A stretch of 64,000 nucleotides of DNA from Caulobacter sp. S45 (GCF_009765965.1 NZ_LMUL01000014.1:2379024-2443023); one strand, 5' to 3'; positions 31,115 to 41,533 are shown, counted from the first letter of the stretch. Program-made: numbers and translations. The notes: generated from the letters alone by a model not told the origin.

Positions 31115-33220
31115 GTGAAGGCCCTGCTCACCACCCTCGTCTTCGCCCCCCTTCTGGGCGCGATCGTCGCCGGCCTGTTCGGGCGGCGGATCGGGGACAA
31201 GCTGTCCATGGCCGTGACCACGGCCCTGCTGTTCCTGTCGTGCGGCCTGTCCTGGTTCACCTTCGCCAACGTGGCCTGGGGCAGCTGGACCCAGCACTAC
31301 GTGTTCCAGCTGCTGCCCTTCATCGACGTAGGCGCCTTCCAGTCGACCTGGTCGATCCGCCTCGACACCCTGTCGGCGGTGATGCTGGTGGTGATCAACA
31401 CCGTGTCGGCGCTCGTGCACCTGTACTCCTGGGGGTACATGGCCGAGGACGACTCCAAGCCGCGCTTCTTCGCCTACCTGTCGCTGTTCACCTTCGCCAT
31501 GCTGATGCTGGTGACCGCGGCGGACTTCATGCAGCTGTTCTTCGGCTGGGAAGGCGTGGGCCTGGCCAGCTACCTGCTGATCGGCTTCTGGTTCAAGAAG
31601 CCCACCGCCAACGCCGCCTCGATCAAGGCCTTCGTCACCAACCGGGTGGGGGATTTCGGGTTCGCGCTCGGGATCATGACCATCTTCTGGATGTTCCACA
31701 CCATCCGCTTCGCCGAGCTGTTCCCGCTGATCGCGGCCAAGGCGGGCACGAGCTGGACCTTCGCGGGCGTCAGCTGGTCGGCGTTGGATATCGCCGGCTT
31801 CCTTCTGTTCATCGGCGCGGCCGGCAAGTCGGCCCAGTTCTTCCTGCACGTCTGGCTGCCCGACGCCATGGAGGGTCCGACGCCCGTCTCGGCCCTGATC
31901 CACGCCGCGACCATGGTCACGGCCGGGGTCTACATGCTGTGCCTGCTGTCGCCGCTATACGAGTACGCGCCGGTCGCGCGCGAGATCATCACCGTGATCG
32001 GCGCCATCACCTGCCTGTTCGCCGCTACCGTCGGCCTGGCCCAGAACGACATCAAGCGGGTGATCGCGTACTCGACCTGTTCGCAGCTCGGCTACATGTT
32101 CTTCGCCGCCGGCCTGGGCGTCTATCAGGCGGCCATGTTCCACCTGTTCACCCACGCCTTCTTCAAGGCGCTGCTATTCCTGGGCGCCGGCTCGGTGATC
32201 AACGGCATGCACCACGAGCAGGACATGCGGAAGATGGGCGGGCTCTATAACAAGCTGCCGATCACCTGCGCGGTCATGCTGATCGGCACCATCGCTATCA
32301 CCGGCCTGGGCATCCCCGGCCTGGATATCGGTTTCGCGGGCTTCTACTCCAAGGACGCCATCCTGACCGCCGCCTTCCAGTCGGGCCACAGCCAGGCGTT
32401 CGGCTACTTCGCCTACATCGTCGGCACCCTGGTCGCCGGCCTGACCGCCTACTATTCCTGGCGTCTGGCCTTCATGACCTTCAACGGCACGGCCAAGTGG
32501 AGCCATGCGGCGGACCATGGCGACGCCCACGGTGGGGCGGCGGTCGCCCACGCCGGCCACGGCCATGCCTCATCGGCCCAGATCGAGACCCACTCCGAAC
32601 CCGACGTCACCGCCGACCATGGGCACGACGCCCATGGCCACGGCCACGATTTCAAGCCGCACGAGAGCCCCTGGGTGATGCTGCTGCCGCTGGTGGCGCT
32701 GTCGATCGGCGCGATCTTCGCCGGCGGCGTGTTCGCCCACCTGTTCATCGGCGAAGGCCGCGACGCCTTCTGGCGCGGCGCCATCTACACCGGCGCCAAC
32801 AACCACATCCTGGCCAACCTCGAGGAAGCGCCGAAATGGGTCGCGCTGCTACCGCTCGTCGCCTCGGTGATCGGCCTGCTGGTCGCGGCCTACTTCTACC
32901 TGCTGCATGAGGGGCTGGCGGCGCGGCTCGCGGCCAACAACGGCCTGCTGTACCGCTTCCTCTACAACAAGTGGTACGTGGACGAGGTCTACGATTTCAT
33001 CTTCGTGCGCGGAGCCAAGGCGCTGGGCGACCTGTTCTGGAAGGGCGGCGACCAGAAGATCATCGACGGCCTGGGGCCGAACGGCGTGGCCCAGGTCTCG
33101 GCCAAGGCGGGGCGCGGGCTCAGCGTGCTGCAGAGCGGCTACGTCTATCACTACGCCTTCGTGATGCTGCTCGGCGTGGCGGGTCTTTTGACCTACGCCA
33201 TGTGGGCCTGGGTGCGTTAG
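31115..33220 (+). CDS. nuoL: NADH-quinone oxidoreductase subunit L
   Basis: 701 residues from a GTG start (MKALLTTLVFAPLLGAIVAG). Antiporter-like proton-pumping subunit with the long lateral helix; conserved FFGWEGVGLASYLLIGFW and KSAQFFLHVWLPDAMEGPTP. Residues 464-516, between helices, form a soluble insert with about 13 histidines (for example AHAGHGH and HDAHGHGH), longer and more histidine-rich than in E. coli. The C-terminal part returns to membrane helices. Confidence 0.97.
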   Translation: MKALLTTLVFAPLLGAIVAGLFGRRIGDKLSMAVTTALLFLSCGLSWFTFANVAWGSWTQHYVFQLLPFIDVGAFQSTWSIRLDTLSAVMLVVINTVSALVHLYSWGYMAEDDSKPRFFAYLSLFTFAMLMLVTAADFMQLFFGWEGVGLASYLLIGFWFKKPTANAASIKAFVTNRVGDFGFALGIMTIFWMFHTIRFAELFPLIAAKAGTSWTFAGVSWSALDIAGFLLFIGAAGKSAQFFLHVWLPDAMEGPTPVSALIHAATMVTAGVYMLCLLSPLYEYAPVAREIITVIGAITCLFAATVGLAQNDIKRVIAYSTCSQLGYMFFAAGLGVYQAAMFHLFTHAFFKALLFLGAGSVINGMHHEQDMRKMGGLYNKLPITCAVMLIGTIAITGLGIPGLDIGFAGFYSKDAILTAAFQSGHSQAFGYFAYIVGTLVAGLTAYYSWRLAFMTFNGTAKWSHAADHGDAHGGAAVAHAGHGHASSAQIETHSEPDVTADHGHDAHGHGHDFKPHESPWVMLLPLVALSIGAIFAGGVFAHLFIGEGRDAFWRGAIYTGANNHILANLEEAPKWVALLPLVASVIGLLVAAYFYLLHEGLAARLAANNGLLYRFLYNKWYVDEVYDFIFVRGAKALGDLFWKGGDQKIIDGLGPNGVAQVSAKAGRGLSVLQSGYVYHYAFVMLLGVAGLLTYAMWAWVR

Positions 33221-33229
33221 GGGGCTGCG

Positions 33230-34720
33230 ATGACCGGTATTCTCAGCCTCGTCACCTTCGCGCCGATGGTCGGCGTGGTCGCCATCCTGGCGATGCGCCT
33301 GTTCGCGCCCAAGGCCGACGAAGCCGCGGTGGCCAACAGCTCGCGCTGGATCGCCATGGCGGTGACGCTCGCCACCTTCGCCCTGTCGATCCTGCCGATC
33401 CTGGCGTTCAAGCCCGCCCAGACCGGCATGCAGTTCGTCGAGGACCTCACCTGGTTCGCCGGCGTCCACTACCAGATGGGCGTGGACGGCATCTCGGTGC
33501 TGTTCGTGCTGCTGACCACGTTCCTGATGCCGCTGGCGATCCTGGCCAGCTGGAAGTCCATCGGCAATCGGGTGGCGGAATACATGATCTGCTTCCTGGT
33601 GCTGGAGACCCTGATGATCGGGGTGTTCTGCGCCATGGACCTGGTGCTGTTCTACGTCTTCTTCGAAGGCGGCCTGATCCCGATGTTCCTGATCATCGGC
33701 ATCTGGGGCGGCAAGAACCGGGTGTATGCGGCCTACAAGTTCTTCCTCTACACCCTGGCCGGCTCGGTGCTGATGCTGGCGGCGATCCTGACCATGGCCG
33801 GTATCGCCCACACCACCTCGATCCCGGCCCTGACGGCCTACCACTTCGCGCCGGGCCTGCAGATCTGGCTGTGGCTGGCCTTCTTCGCCTCGTTCGCGGT
33901 CAAGATGCCGATGTGGCCGGTCCACACCTGGCTGCCCGACGCCCACGTGGAAGCGCCGACGGCGGGTTCGGTGATCCTGGCCGGCGTGCTGCTGAAGATG
34001 GGCGGCTACGGCTTCCTGCGTTTCAGCCTGCCGATGTTCCCCTACGCCTCGACCTATTTCACCCCGCTGATCTTCGCCATGTCGGCGATCGCCATCGTCT
34101 ACACCTCGCTGGTCGCCTTCCGGCAGACCGACATGAAGAAGCTGATCGCCTATTCGTCGGTGGCGCACATGGGCTTCGTCACCATGGGCATCTTCTCGGG
34201 CAACCTGCAGGGCGTCCAGGGCGCGATCTTCCAGATGCTGTCGCACGGGGTGATCTCGGGCGCGCTGTTCCTGTGCGTGGGTGTGATCTACGACCGCATG
34301 CACACCCGCGAGATCGCCTTCTACGGCGGGCTGGTGAACCGGATGCCCTGGTATGCGGCGGTGTTCATGCTGTTCACCATGGGCAATGTCGGCCTGCCGG
34401 GCACGTCCGGCTTCGTCGGCGAGTTCCTGACCATGACCGGGGCCTACGGCGCCTCGACCACCACCGCCCTGTTCGCCGCCACCGGCGTGATCCTGTCGGC
34501 GGTCTATGCGCTGAGCCTGTATCGGCGCGTGGTGTTCGGCGAACTGGTCAATCCCAAGCTCGCCGCCATCACCGACCTGGATTGGCGCGAGGTGGTGATC
34601 TTCGCTCCGCTGATCTTCGGCGCCTTGGCGCTGGGCGTGTATCCGCATTTCATCACCGGCGTGACGCAGGCGTCGGTCAATCACCTGATCGACCTCTGGC
34701 GCGCCGGCGCCGGCGGGTGA
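33230..34720 (+). CDS. nuoM: NADH-quinone oxidoreductase subunit M
   Basis: 496 residues, about fourteen membrane helices, ND4 homologue. Conserved [20 protein letters not shown] and [20 protein letters not shown] carry the proton-channel glutamate and lysine. Antiporter-like subunit of the membrane arm. Nine bases after nuoL. Confidence 0.97.
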   Translation: MTGILSLVTFAPMVGVVAILAMRLFAPKADEAAVANSSRWIAMAVTLATFALSILPILAFKPAQTGMQFVEDLTWFAGVHYQMGVDGISVLFVLLTTFLMPLAILASWKSIGNRVAEYMICFLVLETLMIGVFCAMDLVLFYVFFEGGLIPMFLIIGIWGGKNRVYAAYKFFLYTLAGSVLMLAAILTMAGIAHTTSIPALTAYHFAPGLQIWLWLAFFASFAVKMPMWPVHTWLPDAHVEAPTAGSVILAGVLLKMGGYGFLRFSLPMFPYASTYFTPLIFAMSAIAIVYTSLVAFRQTDMKKLIAYSSVAHMGFVTMGIFSGNLQGVQGAIFQMLSHGVISGALFLCVGVIYDRMHTREIAFYGGLVNRMPWYAAVFMLFTMGNVGLPGTSGFVGEFLTMTGAYGASTTTALFAATGVILSAVYALSLYRRVVFGELVNPKLAAITDLDWREVVIFAPLIFGALALGVYPHFITGVTQASVNHLIDLWRAGAGG

Positions 34721-34733
34721 GGGGACGTTACCC

Positions 34734-36167
34734 ATGACCTTTGAAGGCGCGCTCTCCATCGCGCTCCCCGAACTGATCCTGTCCATCGGCGCCCTGGCGC
34801 TGCTGGCGCTGGGCGCGTTCCTCGGGAACAAGTCCACCCGCCTGATCGCCTCCGGCGCAGGCCTGGTGCTGGTCGTCGCAGCGGCGGCGGCCGTGCTCGG
34901 CCCGCGCGGCGCCGCCTTCCATGGCGGTTTCGTGCAGGACGCGGCCGCGGTCTATTCCAAGGTGGTGATCTATCTGATCAGCGCGGTGGGCATCCTGCTG
35001 GGCGAACCCTGGCTCAAGCGGGTCAAGAACAGCCGCTTCGAGTATCCGGTGTTGATCCTGCTGGCGGCGCTGGGCATGGGCATGATGGCCTCGGCCGGCG
35101 ACCTGATCTCGTCCTATATCGGGGTAGAGCTGCAATCGCTGGCCCTCTACGTCATGGCCGCCTTCCAGCGCGACGATTCCAAGGCCTCCGAAGCCGGGCT
35201 GAAGTACTTCATCCTGGGCGCGCTCTCCTCGGGCATCCTGCTGTACGGCGCCTCGCTGATCTACGGGTTCGCGGGCTCCACGCGCTTCGTCGATATCTCC
35301 GCCGCCGTCCATGCGGGCGCGGGCACGGGGGTGATCTTCGGCGTGGTGTTCCTGATGTGCGGCATCGCCTTCAAGGCCTCCGCCGCGCCCTTCCACATGT
35401 GGACGCCCGACGTCTACGAGGGCGCGCCGACGCCGGTGGTCGCCTTTATGACCGCAGCGCCCAAGATGGCGGCCCTGGTGCTGTTCGCGCGGGTGCTGGA
35501 GAACGGCTTCCCCGGTGCTGTGAAGCAGTGGAGCCAGGTGCTGATCGCCATCGCCATCATCTCGATGGTCTGGGGCGCCTTCGCCGGCCTGGCGCAGAAG
35601 AACCTCAAGCGCCTGTGGGCCTATTCCTCGATCGCCAACGTCGGCTACGCCCTGGTCGGGCTGTCCACCGGCACGCAGGAAGGCGTGCAGTCGATGCTGG
35701 TGTTCATGACCCTGTACCTGATCGACGTCACCGGCTTCTTCGCCTGCCTCACCGCCCTCTCGCGCGACGGCCGGCCGATGGAGAAGTTCGAGGACATGGC
35801 GGGGCTGATGAAGGAGCGTCCGGGCATCGCGCTGTGCATGACCGCCTTCGCCCTGTCGGGCCTGGGCCTGCCGCCGTTTTCCGGCTTCTGGGGCAAGGTC
35901 TATGTGTTCAAGGCCGCGGCCGACGCCAACCTGGGGTGGCTGGCCGCGCTCGGCCTGCTGTCCAGCGTGGTGGCGGCCTTCTATTACCTGCGCCTGATCA
36001 AGACCATGTGGTTCGACCCGCCCGCCGGGCGCACCGACGCGGCGCCGATGGATGCGCGGGGCGTGGCGTTCGCGGCGGCGGCCTTCTCCTTCCCCGTGGT
36101 GCTGCCGGCCCTGGCCCTGCTCGACCCGTTGTCCCGCGCCGCCGCGTCCGCCTTCGGCTTGAACTGA
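34734..36167 (+). CDS. nuoN: NADH-quinone oxidoreductase subunit N
   Basis: 477 residues, ND2 homologue with about fourteen helices. Includes YIGVELQSLALYVMAAFQRD and FKASAAPFHMWTPDVYEGAP, the third antiporter-like unit. Last complex I gene; birA starts four bases after the stop, so the downstream genes may be transcribed with nuo. Confidence 0.97.
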   Translation: MTFEGALSIALPELILSIGALALLALGAFLGNKSTRLIASGAGLVLVVAAAAAVLGPRGAAFHGGFVQDAAAVYSKVVIYLISAVGILLGEPWLKRVKNSRFEYPVLILLAALGMGMMASAGDLISSYIGVELQSLALYVMAAFQRDDSKASEAGLKYFILGALSSGILLYGASLIYGFAGSTRFVDISAAVHAGAGTGVIFGVVFLMCGIAFKASAAPFHMWTPDVYEGAPTPVVAFMTAAPKMAALVLFARVLENGFPGAVKQWSQVLIAIAIISMVWGAFAGLAQKNLKRLWAYSSIANVGYALVGLSTGTQEGVQSMLVFMTLYLIDVTGFFACLTALSRDGRPMEKFEDMAGLMKERPGIALCMTAFALSGLGLPPFSGFWGKVYVFKAAADANLGWLAALGLLSSVVAAFYYLRLIKTMWFDPPAGRTDAAPMDARGVAFAAAAFSFPVVLPALALLDPLSRAAASAFGLN

Positions 36168-36171
36168 GATC

Positions 36172-36966
36172 ATGGCCCTCGCGGCCACGACCCGGGAGAT
36201 CGGGACGGCGACGGATACGCCTGTCCTGCATTTCGACGAACTCGACTCCACCAACGCCGAGGCGCGCCGTTGCGCCGAGGTTGGCGAGATTGGCCCGCTG
36301 TGGATCACCGCGCGTCGCCAGACCGCCGGCCGAGGCCGTCGTGGGCGCATCTGGGAGACCGGCGCGGGCAACCTCGCCGCCACCCTGCTGACCGTCGTGG
36401 ACAAACCGCCCGCCGAGGCCGCCGAGATCGCCTTCGTCGCCGCGCTGGCGGTGCGGGACCTGGCCGTGCTGCAGGTCCCCGAGGCGCTGGTGCGGCTGAA
36501 GTGGCCCAACGACGTGCTGGTCGGCGACTGCAAGGTCAGCGGCGTGCTGATCGAGTCCGGCAAGCGCGGGGACGGGCGCCTGTGGCTGGCGGTCGGCGTC
36601 GGAGTGAACCTGGCCTCGCCGCCCGAGGCGTCTGAACGCCCCGCCACCAGCTTCAAGGACCACTTGCGCGCCGACATCGCCGCGCCCCTGTCGCCGGATG
36701 CGGCGCTCGGTGAACTGTCCCGCGCCTTCGCCCGCTGGCTTGAGGTCTGGACACACTACGGGTTCGAGCCGATCCGCGACGCCTGGACCGCCGCCGCCGA
36801 CATGGGCCGCGCCTGTATCGCCCGGCTGGACCGCGAGACCGTCGAGGGCGTGGCCGAGGCGCTGGAGGCGGACGGCGCCCTGCGTCTACGGCTGGCCGAT
36901 GGTTCGGCGCGGCGGATCACGGCGGGCGACGTGTTCTTCCCGGACGTCATTGGGGAGCCGCGCTGA
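36172..36966 (+). CDS. birA: Biotin--[acetyl-CoA carboxylase] ligase
   Basis: 264 residues. Activates biotin with ATP and attaches it to the biotin carrier protein. The catalytic domain shows GRGRRGR (53-59), KWPNDVLV (110-117) and K121-VSGVLIE. There is no N-terminal winged helix, so this is a monofunctional (class I) ligase, not a repressor. Immediately after nuoN and overlapping the coaX start, an order common in alphaproteobacteria. Confidence 0.95.
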   Translation: MALAATTREIGTATDTPVLHFDELDSTNAEARRCAEVGEIGPLWITARRQTAGRGRRGRIWETGAGNLAATLLTVVDKPPAEAAEIAFVAALAVRDLAVLQVPEALVRLKWPNDVLVGDCKVSGVLIESGKRGDGRLWLAVGVGVNLASPPEASERPATSFKDHLRADIAAPLSPDAALGELSRAFARWLEVWTHYGFEPIRDAWTAAADMGRACIARLDRETVEGVAEALEADGALRLRLADGSARRITAGDVFFPDVIGEPR

Positions 36967-37745
36967 TGCTGCTGGCGATCGAGCAGGGCAACACCAACAC
37001 CACCTTCGCCCTGCACGACGGCGAGACGTGGATCGCCCAATGGCGCACCGCCACCGAGATGGCGCGCACCGCCGACGAATACGCGGTCTGGCTGCACCAA
37101 CTCCTGGCGATGCAGAAGATGGAGATGTCGGCGGTCGACGACTGCGTGATCTCCAGCGTGGTCCCGCAGTCGATCTTCAACATCAAGAACCTGGCCCGGC
37201 GCTATCTCAAGGTCGAGCCCCTGGTGGTGGGCGAGAACGCCGAACTGGGCATCGACATCCGCATCGAGAAGCCGGCCGAGGCCGGCGCCGACCGTCTGGT
37301 CAACGCCATCGGCGGCTTCACCGCCTATGGCGGCCCGCTGATCCTGATCGACAGCGGCACGGCCACCACCTTCGACGTGGTGGGCCCGGACGGCGGGTTC
37401 GAGGGCGGGCTGATCGCGCCCGGCATCAACCTGTCCATGCAGGCGCTGCACACCGCCGCCGCCCGTCTGCCCCGCGTCGCTATCGCCAAGCCCGCACACG
37501 TCATCGGACGTGGTACGGTGGAGGCCATGCAGTCCGGGGTGTTCTGGGGCTATGTCGCCCTGATCGAGGGACTGGTGGATAGAATTCGCGCCGAATACGG
37601 CAAGCCCATGCGCACCGTCGCCACCGGCGGCGTCGCCTCGCTGTTCGAGGGCGCAACCGACAAGATCGATACATTCGATCCCGAACTTACCCTGCGGGGA
37701 CTACTGGAAATCGTACGCCGTAACGGCAACATAAGGACTAGATGA
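36966..37745 (+). CDS. coaX: Type III pantothenate kinase
   Basis: 259 residues of the ASKHA fold; first step of coenzyme A synthesis. Motifs: the N-terminal phosphate loop EQGNTNT (6-12), GADR (107-110, with the proposed catalytic Asp109) and DSGTATT (129-135). Residue 6 is Glu where many homologues have Asp; this appears usual for Caulobacter-type enzymes. Starts on the birA stop (TGATG) and overlaps rnj by four bases. Confidence 0.95.
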   Translation: MLLAIEQGNTNTTFALHDGETWIAQWRTATEMARTADEYAVWLHQLLAMQKMEMSAVDDCVISSVVPQSIFNIKNLARRYLKVEPLVVGENAELGIDIRIEKPAEAGADRLVNAIGGFTAYGGPLILIDSGTATTFDVVGPDGGFEGGLIAPGINLSMQALHTAAARLPRVAIAKPAHVIGRGTVEAMQSGVFWGYVALIEGLVDRIRAEYGKPMRTVATGGVASLFEGATDKIDTFDPELTLRGLLEIVRRNGNIRTR

Positions 37746-39421
37746 AGAAAACTGAAAACGACGAACTCGTCTTCCTGCCGCTTGGCGGGTCGAACGAGAT
37801 CGGCATGAACCTGAACCTATACGGTTTCGGCCCTCCGCACGCGCGCAAGTGGATCGTGGTCGATCTCGGCGTCACCTTCGGCGACCAGACCACGCCCGGC
37901 GTGGAGATCATCACGCCCGACCCGGCCTATCTGGAGACGATCGCCGAGGACGTGCTGGCTATCGTGCTGACCCACGCGCACGAGGACCATATCGGCGCCA
38001 TCGGCTGGCTGTGGCCGCGGATCAAGGCGCCGGTCTACGCCACGCCCTTCACCGCCTTCCTGGTGCGCGAGAAGCTGCGCGACAAGAACCTGCTGGACCA
38101 GGTGTCGATCACCGAGGTGCCGCTGTCGGGCAATATCCAGATCGGGCCCTTCGACATCACCCTGATCACCCTGACCCACTCGATTCCCGAGCCCAACGGC
38201 ATGGCGATCAAGACGCCCCTGGGCACCATCCTGCACACCGGCGACTGGAAGATCGACCCGGACCCGATCCTGGGCGCGCCCACCGATATCGACGCGCTGC
38301 GCAAGCTCGGCGACGAGGGCGTGCTGGCCATGGTCTGCGACAGCACCAACGTGTTCGTCGACGGGTCGGCAGGCTCGGAAGCCGATGTCCGCATCGCGCT
38401 GGACCACCTGATCGGCACGCTCAAGGGCAAGGTGGCCGTGGGCTGCTTCGCGTCGAACGTGGCGCGCATGGACAGCGTGATCCGCGCGGCCGAGGCCAAT
38501 GGCCGCCGGGTTTGCCTGCTGGGCCGCTCGATGCACCGGATGTCGGCGGCCGCCCGCTCGGTCGGCTTCCTGAAGGACCTGAAGCCGTTCGTGGACGACC
38601 GCGACGCTGGCGGCGTTCCGGCCGATCAGATCCTGTTCCTCTGCACCGGCAGCCAGGGCGAGGCGCGCGCCGCGCTCTCGCGCATCGCCGAGGGTTCGCA
38701 CCCGCATATCAAGCTGGGGCAGGGCGACAGCGTGCTGTTCTCCTCGCGCATCATCCCGGGCAATGACATCCCGATCCGCAACCTGCAGAACAAGCTGTCG
38801 GACCGGGGCGTGCGCATCTACACCGACCGCGACCATCCCGGCATCCACGTCTCCGGCCACCCGTGCCGCGACGAGCTGGCGCAGATGTACCAGTGGGCGC
38901 GCCCGACCATCGCCATCCCGACCCACGGCGAGCGTCGCCACCTGATCGAGCACATGGCCTTCGCCCGCGACTTGCAGGTGCCCCAGGCCCTGGCCCCTCG
39001 CAACGGCGACATGGTTCGCTTGGCGCCGGGTCCGGCCATGATCATCGACGAGGTGCCAGCCGGTCGCCTGTTCCTGGACGGCGGCGTGCTGACCCCGGAG
39101 AACAGCGATCCCCTGCGCGAGCGTCGCCACGCGGCGACCAACGGCGTGCTGATGGTCGCCGTTACGCTGGACCGCAAGAACAAGCTGGCCGCCGACGCCG
39201 AAGTGCGCGCCATCGGCCTGCCGGGCGATGACGACTACCCGCTGAAAGAGGCGCTGGACGACCTGGCCGAGGACGCCGAGGAGGCGGTCGAGGAATTGAG
39301 CGCCGAGCAGCGCGCCGACGACACCGCGGTGCGCAAGGCCGTGGCGCGGGCGCTCAAGCGCGCCTCGCAACGGATCTGGGAGCGGCGGCCGGTGGTGGAG
39401 ACCCTGGTCACGCGGCTGTAG
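37742..39421 (+). CDS. rnj: Ribonuclease J
   Basis: 559 residues. Metallo-beta-lactamase/beta-CASP exo- and endonuclease for rRNA and mRNA processing. The zinc motif H78-x-H80-x-D82-H83 ([10 protein letters not shown]) is complete; GDWKID and [10 protein letters not shown] follow. The C-terminal region after residue 450 is the RNase J dimerisation domain. Present in alphaproteobacteria alongside RNase E. ATG overlaps the coaX stop. Confidence 0.95.
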   Translation: MKKTENDELVFLPLGGSNEIGMNLNLYGFGPPHARKWIVVDLGVTFGDQTTPGVEIITPDPAYLETIAEDVLAIVLTHAHEDHIGAIGWLWPRIKAPVYATPFTAFLVREKLRDKNLLDQVSITEVPLSGNIQIGPFDITLITLTHSIPEPNGMAIKTPLGTILHTGDWKIDPDPILGAPTDIDALRKLGDEGVLAMVCDSTNVFVDGSAGSEADVRIALDHLIGTLKGKVAVGCFASNVARMDSVIRAAEANGRRVCLLGRSMHRMSAAARSVGFLKDLKPFVDDRDAGGVPADQILFLCTGSQGEARAALSRIAEGSHPHIKLGQGDSVLFSSRIIPGNDIPIRNLQNKLSDRGVRIYTDRDHPGIHVSGHPCRDELAQMYQWARPTIAIPTHGERRHLIEHMAFARDLQVPQALAPRNGDMVRLAPGPAMIIDEVPAGRLFLDGGVLTPENSDPLRERRHAATNGVLMVAVTLDRKNKLAADAEVRAIGLPGDDDYPLKEALDDLAEDAEEAVEELSAEQRADDTAVRKAVARALKRASQRIWERRPVVETLVTRL

Positions 39422-39426
39422 CTTTT

Positions 39427-39573
39427 CCTTCTCCCCTTGCGGGAGAAGGAGGGGACCCACTTCGTGGGGAGGATGAGGGGTCTCACTGACCCGTCCGGAT
39501 AGCGTCCGTCGACCCCTCACCCTCCCATTGCTGCGCATCGGGCCCCACCCTCTCCCGCAAGGGGAGAGGGAAA
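39427..39573. repeat. Pair of CTCCC...GGGAG palindromes (dispersed repeat)
   Basis: Two hairpins, CCTTCTCCC/GGGAGAAGG (39427-39449) and CCCTCTCCC/GGGAGAGGG (39548-39570), flank a partly palindromic centre. Further hairpins of the same style are at 42869, 42995, 47984 and 51845. Short, dispersed and intergenic; may also stop or protect the rnj transcript. Confidence 0.75.
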
Positions 39574-39587
39574 GGTGGAGAAGGACT

Positions 39588-40010
39588 ATGATCGGCAAAC
39601 TGAACCACGTCGGCGTGGCCACTCCCTCGATCGACGAAGCGGCCAAGATGTATCGCGACCTCTTCGGCGCGACCGACATCACGGCCAAGAGGGCGCTCCC
39701 GGAACAGGGCGTGTGGGTCGCGTTCGTCAATCTGCCCAACGCCCAGATCGAGTTGATCGAGCCCTACGGCGAAGCGTCCCCGATCCACGCCTTCCTGGCC
39801 AAGAACCCCAAGGGCGGGCAGCACCACGTCTGCTTCGAGGTGCCCGACATCCTGCGGGCGCGCGATGAGATGCGGGCCAAGGGCGCGACCGTGTTGGGGA
39901 CGGGTGAGCCGCGCATGGGCGCCCATGGCGTGCCGGTGATCTTCCTGCATCCCAAGGACGCGGGCGGGGTGCTGGTCGAGCTGATGCAAGAGCCGGGCGG
40001 GGGGCATTGA
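39588..40010 (+). CDS. mce: Methylmalonyl-CoA epimerase
   Basis: 140 residues of the vicinal-oxygen-chelate fold. Interconverts (R)- and (S)-methylmalonyl-CoA in propionate metabolism. Starts MIGKLNHVGVATPSIDEAAK; metal-site residues are visible in HVGVA, GGQHHVCFEV and VLVELMQ. The neighbourhood rnj-mce-DUF1467-proS is conserved in alphaproteobacteria and supports the call. Confidence 0.93.
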   Translation: MIGKLNHVGVATPSIDEAAKMYRDLFGATDITAKRALPEQGVWVAFVNLPNAQIELIEPYGEASPIHAFLAKNPKGGQHHVCFEVPDILRARDEMRAKGATVLGTGEPRMGAHGVPVIFLHPKDAGGVLVELMQEPGGGH

Positions 40011-40056
40011 GGTTCATGACCATCTTGACGCCTCTATCCGGGCGCGTGACAGGCCA

Positions 40057-40314
40057 ATGACGATGGGACCGGTCTGGACGCTTTCGATCTATTTCGTGGT
40101 CTGGTGGATCAGTCTGTTCGCCATCCTGCCGCTCGGCATCCGCAATCACGAGGAAACCGGCGTACGGTTGCCGCAGGGCGCCGACCCCGGCTCGCCGGTC
40201 AATCCGAACCTTAAGCGCAAAGCCCTGACCACCACCTGGGTCGCCGCGATCATCACCGCCCTGATCTGGATCGTGGTGCAGTTCAACCTGATCCCGATCC
40301 CCCAACTGCCCTGA
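40057..40314 (+). CDS. DUF1467 small membrane protein
   Basis: 85 residues with two membrane helices (WTLSIYFVVWWISLFAILPL and TTWVAAIITALIWIVVQFNL) joined by a short loop with NHEETG. Matches the DUF1467 family, which sits between mce and proS in many alphaproteobacteria. Function unknown. Confidence 0.88.
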   Translation: MTMGPVWTLSIYFVVWWISLFAILPLGIRNHEETGVRLPQGADPGSPVNPNLKRKALTTTWVAAIITALIWIVVQFNLIPIPQLP

Positions 40315-40360
40315 GTTTGCGGTCATTCCGGTCGTAGCGGCGCACTGCGACGGGACCGCT

Positions 40361-40466
40361 GCGTGCTTCGAGACGCGCTACGCGCTCCTCAGGATGACGA
40401 ATGTGTTTTTTATTCAATACGTTTCGTCATCCTGAGGAGCCCCGAAGGGGCGTCTCGAAGGACGCA
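40361..40466. repeat. Dispersed inverted repeat, TTCGAGACGC type, copy 1
   Basis: Arms GCGTGCTTCGAGACGC and GCGTCTCGAAGGACGC bracket GCTCCTCAGGATGACG and CGTCATCCTGAGGAGC with an AT-rich centre. Copies 2 and 3 are at 50252-50373 and 57796-57981. Intergenic in all three cases. Confidence 0.85.
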
Positions 40467-40500
40467 GTACACCCACACCCAACGCTAAGACAGACAAGGA

Positions 40501-41115
40501 CTACGGCTGTGTGGGCGGAGCGTCGTGCGGCGCTTCCAGCCGTTTGCCGCGGGTGATGAAGGTCAGATAGCGCTTCTGGACCAGCCTGCGCTCGCCTGAG
40601 ACCGGGCCGGCGAAGGCGATGGGCGCGCCGCTCGCGCTGTCATAGGCGAAGGCGGAGAACTCCGCGACGCCGATGCGGCGGTTGGACGAATAGAACGAGA
40701 TTTCCGGGATCGGAAAGGCGGTTATGGTGCCAGGGATCGGCAGGGTCTCCGCCGGCAGACCGAACACGACGTCCTTCTGGTCGATCGACAGCGCGCCGAG
40801 GCGCAGCTCCACCGTAACCTTGGAAGATTTCTTGTCCGGCGCCAGCGTCATGCCGTGGCGCATGAAGGCGGCGTCTATGGCCCCGATCGCGTAGTCGGCG
40901 CTGTCGCCCTTGAAGTGACTGACGTCGAGGAAAACCGGGGAGCGGGCGGAAAGGGCGGTCGCCAGCTTGTCGGCGGCGATCTCGGCGGCGTGGCTCGTCA
41001 GCAGCAGCTCGGTGGCGGCGTGGGCGGGCTGGGTCTCGCGGTAGGTGACGCACCCCGACACCAGCGGTGCGATCAGCGCGCCGGCGGCCGCTACGATGAC
41101 GAGTCTGCGAGGCAT
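40501..41115 (-). CDS. Lipoprotein, DUF6655-like
   Basis: 204 residues starting MPRRLVIVAAAGALIAPLVS with a clear lipobox (VSGC). The mature part has a conserved-looking region (KVTVELRLGALSIDQKDVVF, then FYSSNRRIGVAEFSAFAYDS) that resembles the DUF6655 group of lipoproteins, judged from memory. An in-frame extension upstream to 41208 is rejected because it hides the signal peptide. It interrupts the otherwise same-strand mce-DUF1467-proS block, facing the opposite way. Function unknown. Confidence 0.7.
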   Translation of the reverse strand: MPRRLVIVAAAGALIAPLVSGCVTYRETQPAHAATELLLTSHAAEIAADKLATALSARSPVFLDVSHFKGDSADYAIGAIDAAFMRHGMTLAPDKKSSKVTVELRLGALSIDQKDVVFGLPAETLPIPGTITAFPIPEISFYSSNRRIGVAEFSAFAYDSASGAPIAFAGPVSGERRLVQKRYLTFITRGKRLEAPHDAPPTQP

Positions 41116-41421
41116 GGGCGATCCTTGTGACGGCGCGCCTTGGATGGCGCGGGGGCGTAGGCGGGGTTTTCCGAAGGCGGATGGAATTGGACGGCTCGGA
41201 TTTCGCACCTGCGAAGGGGCGATTTCTCAAGAACTCCGAAGCGGGCGGTATTGATCCTGCCCGTTCCCGCGGCGGGAATTCCCCCACGCGCCCGCAAAAT
41301 AGGCGTGTCCGGTTTTCCGGCCTGTCCCGCTCGCTCGCCCGGCGACGCGTGGCGCAAGCGGGGGCAGGATGGTTATCGACAACTGTGATGGTTGTCGTTC
41401 GAGTGGCCCGATCGACTTAAT
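41116..41421. other. Intergenic region upstream of proS with possible small RNA
   Basis: About 300 bases without a protein gene. Its right end holds a 7-bp hairpin, CGACAAC/GTTGTCG (41377-41383 and 41391-41397), directly ahead of a strong terminator. As no plus-strand gene ends nearby, a short transcript may begin here; no convincing promoter was found by eye. Confidence 0.4.
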
Positions 41422-41452
41422 AGCCGCGCGTTCATCCGCGCGGCTTTTTTTT
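41422..41452 (+). terminator. Orphan intrinsic terminator before proS
   Basis: AGCCGCGCG (41422-41430) pairs with CGCGCGGCT (41437-41445) over a six-base loop, followed by eight T residues (41445-41452). The nearest upstream plus-strand gene ends 1.1 kb away with a minus-strand gene between, so it must end a short RNA or attenuate proS, which starts 82 bases later. Confidence 0.85.
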
Positions 41453-41533
41453 CGCCACAGCTTTCCCTTTGCATGCTTGGCGTTGCGACCGTTAGAAGGT
41501 CGGCTCTCGATTCCACTCGCCCCAAGGGTCCCA

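Noticed and set aside
32849..34837. A 662-codon His/Asp/Gln-rich frame antisense to nuoL-nuoM-nuoN
   Set aside because: Shadow of real nuo genes; composition typical of antisense GC-rich frames.
41369..41533. N-terminal extension of proS
   Set aside because: It would translate through the intrinsic terminator hairpin and has no homology to ProS.
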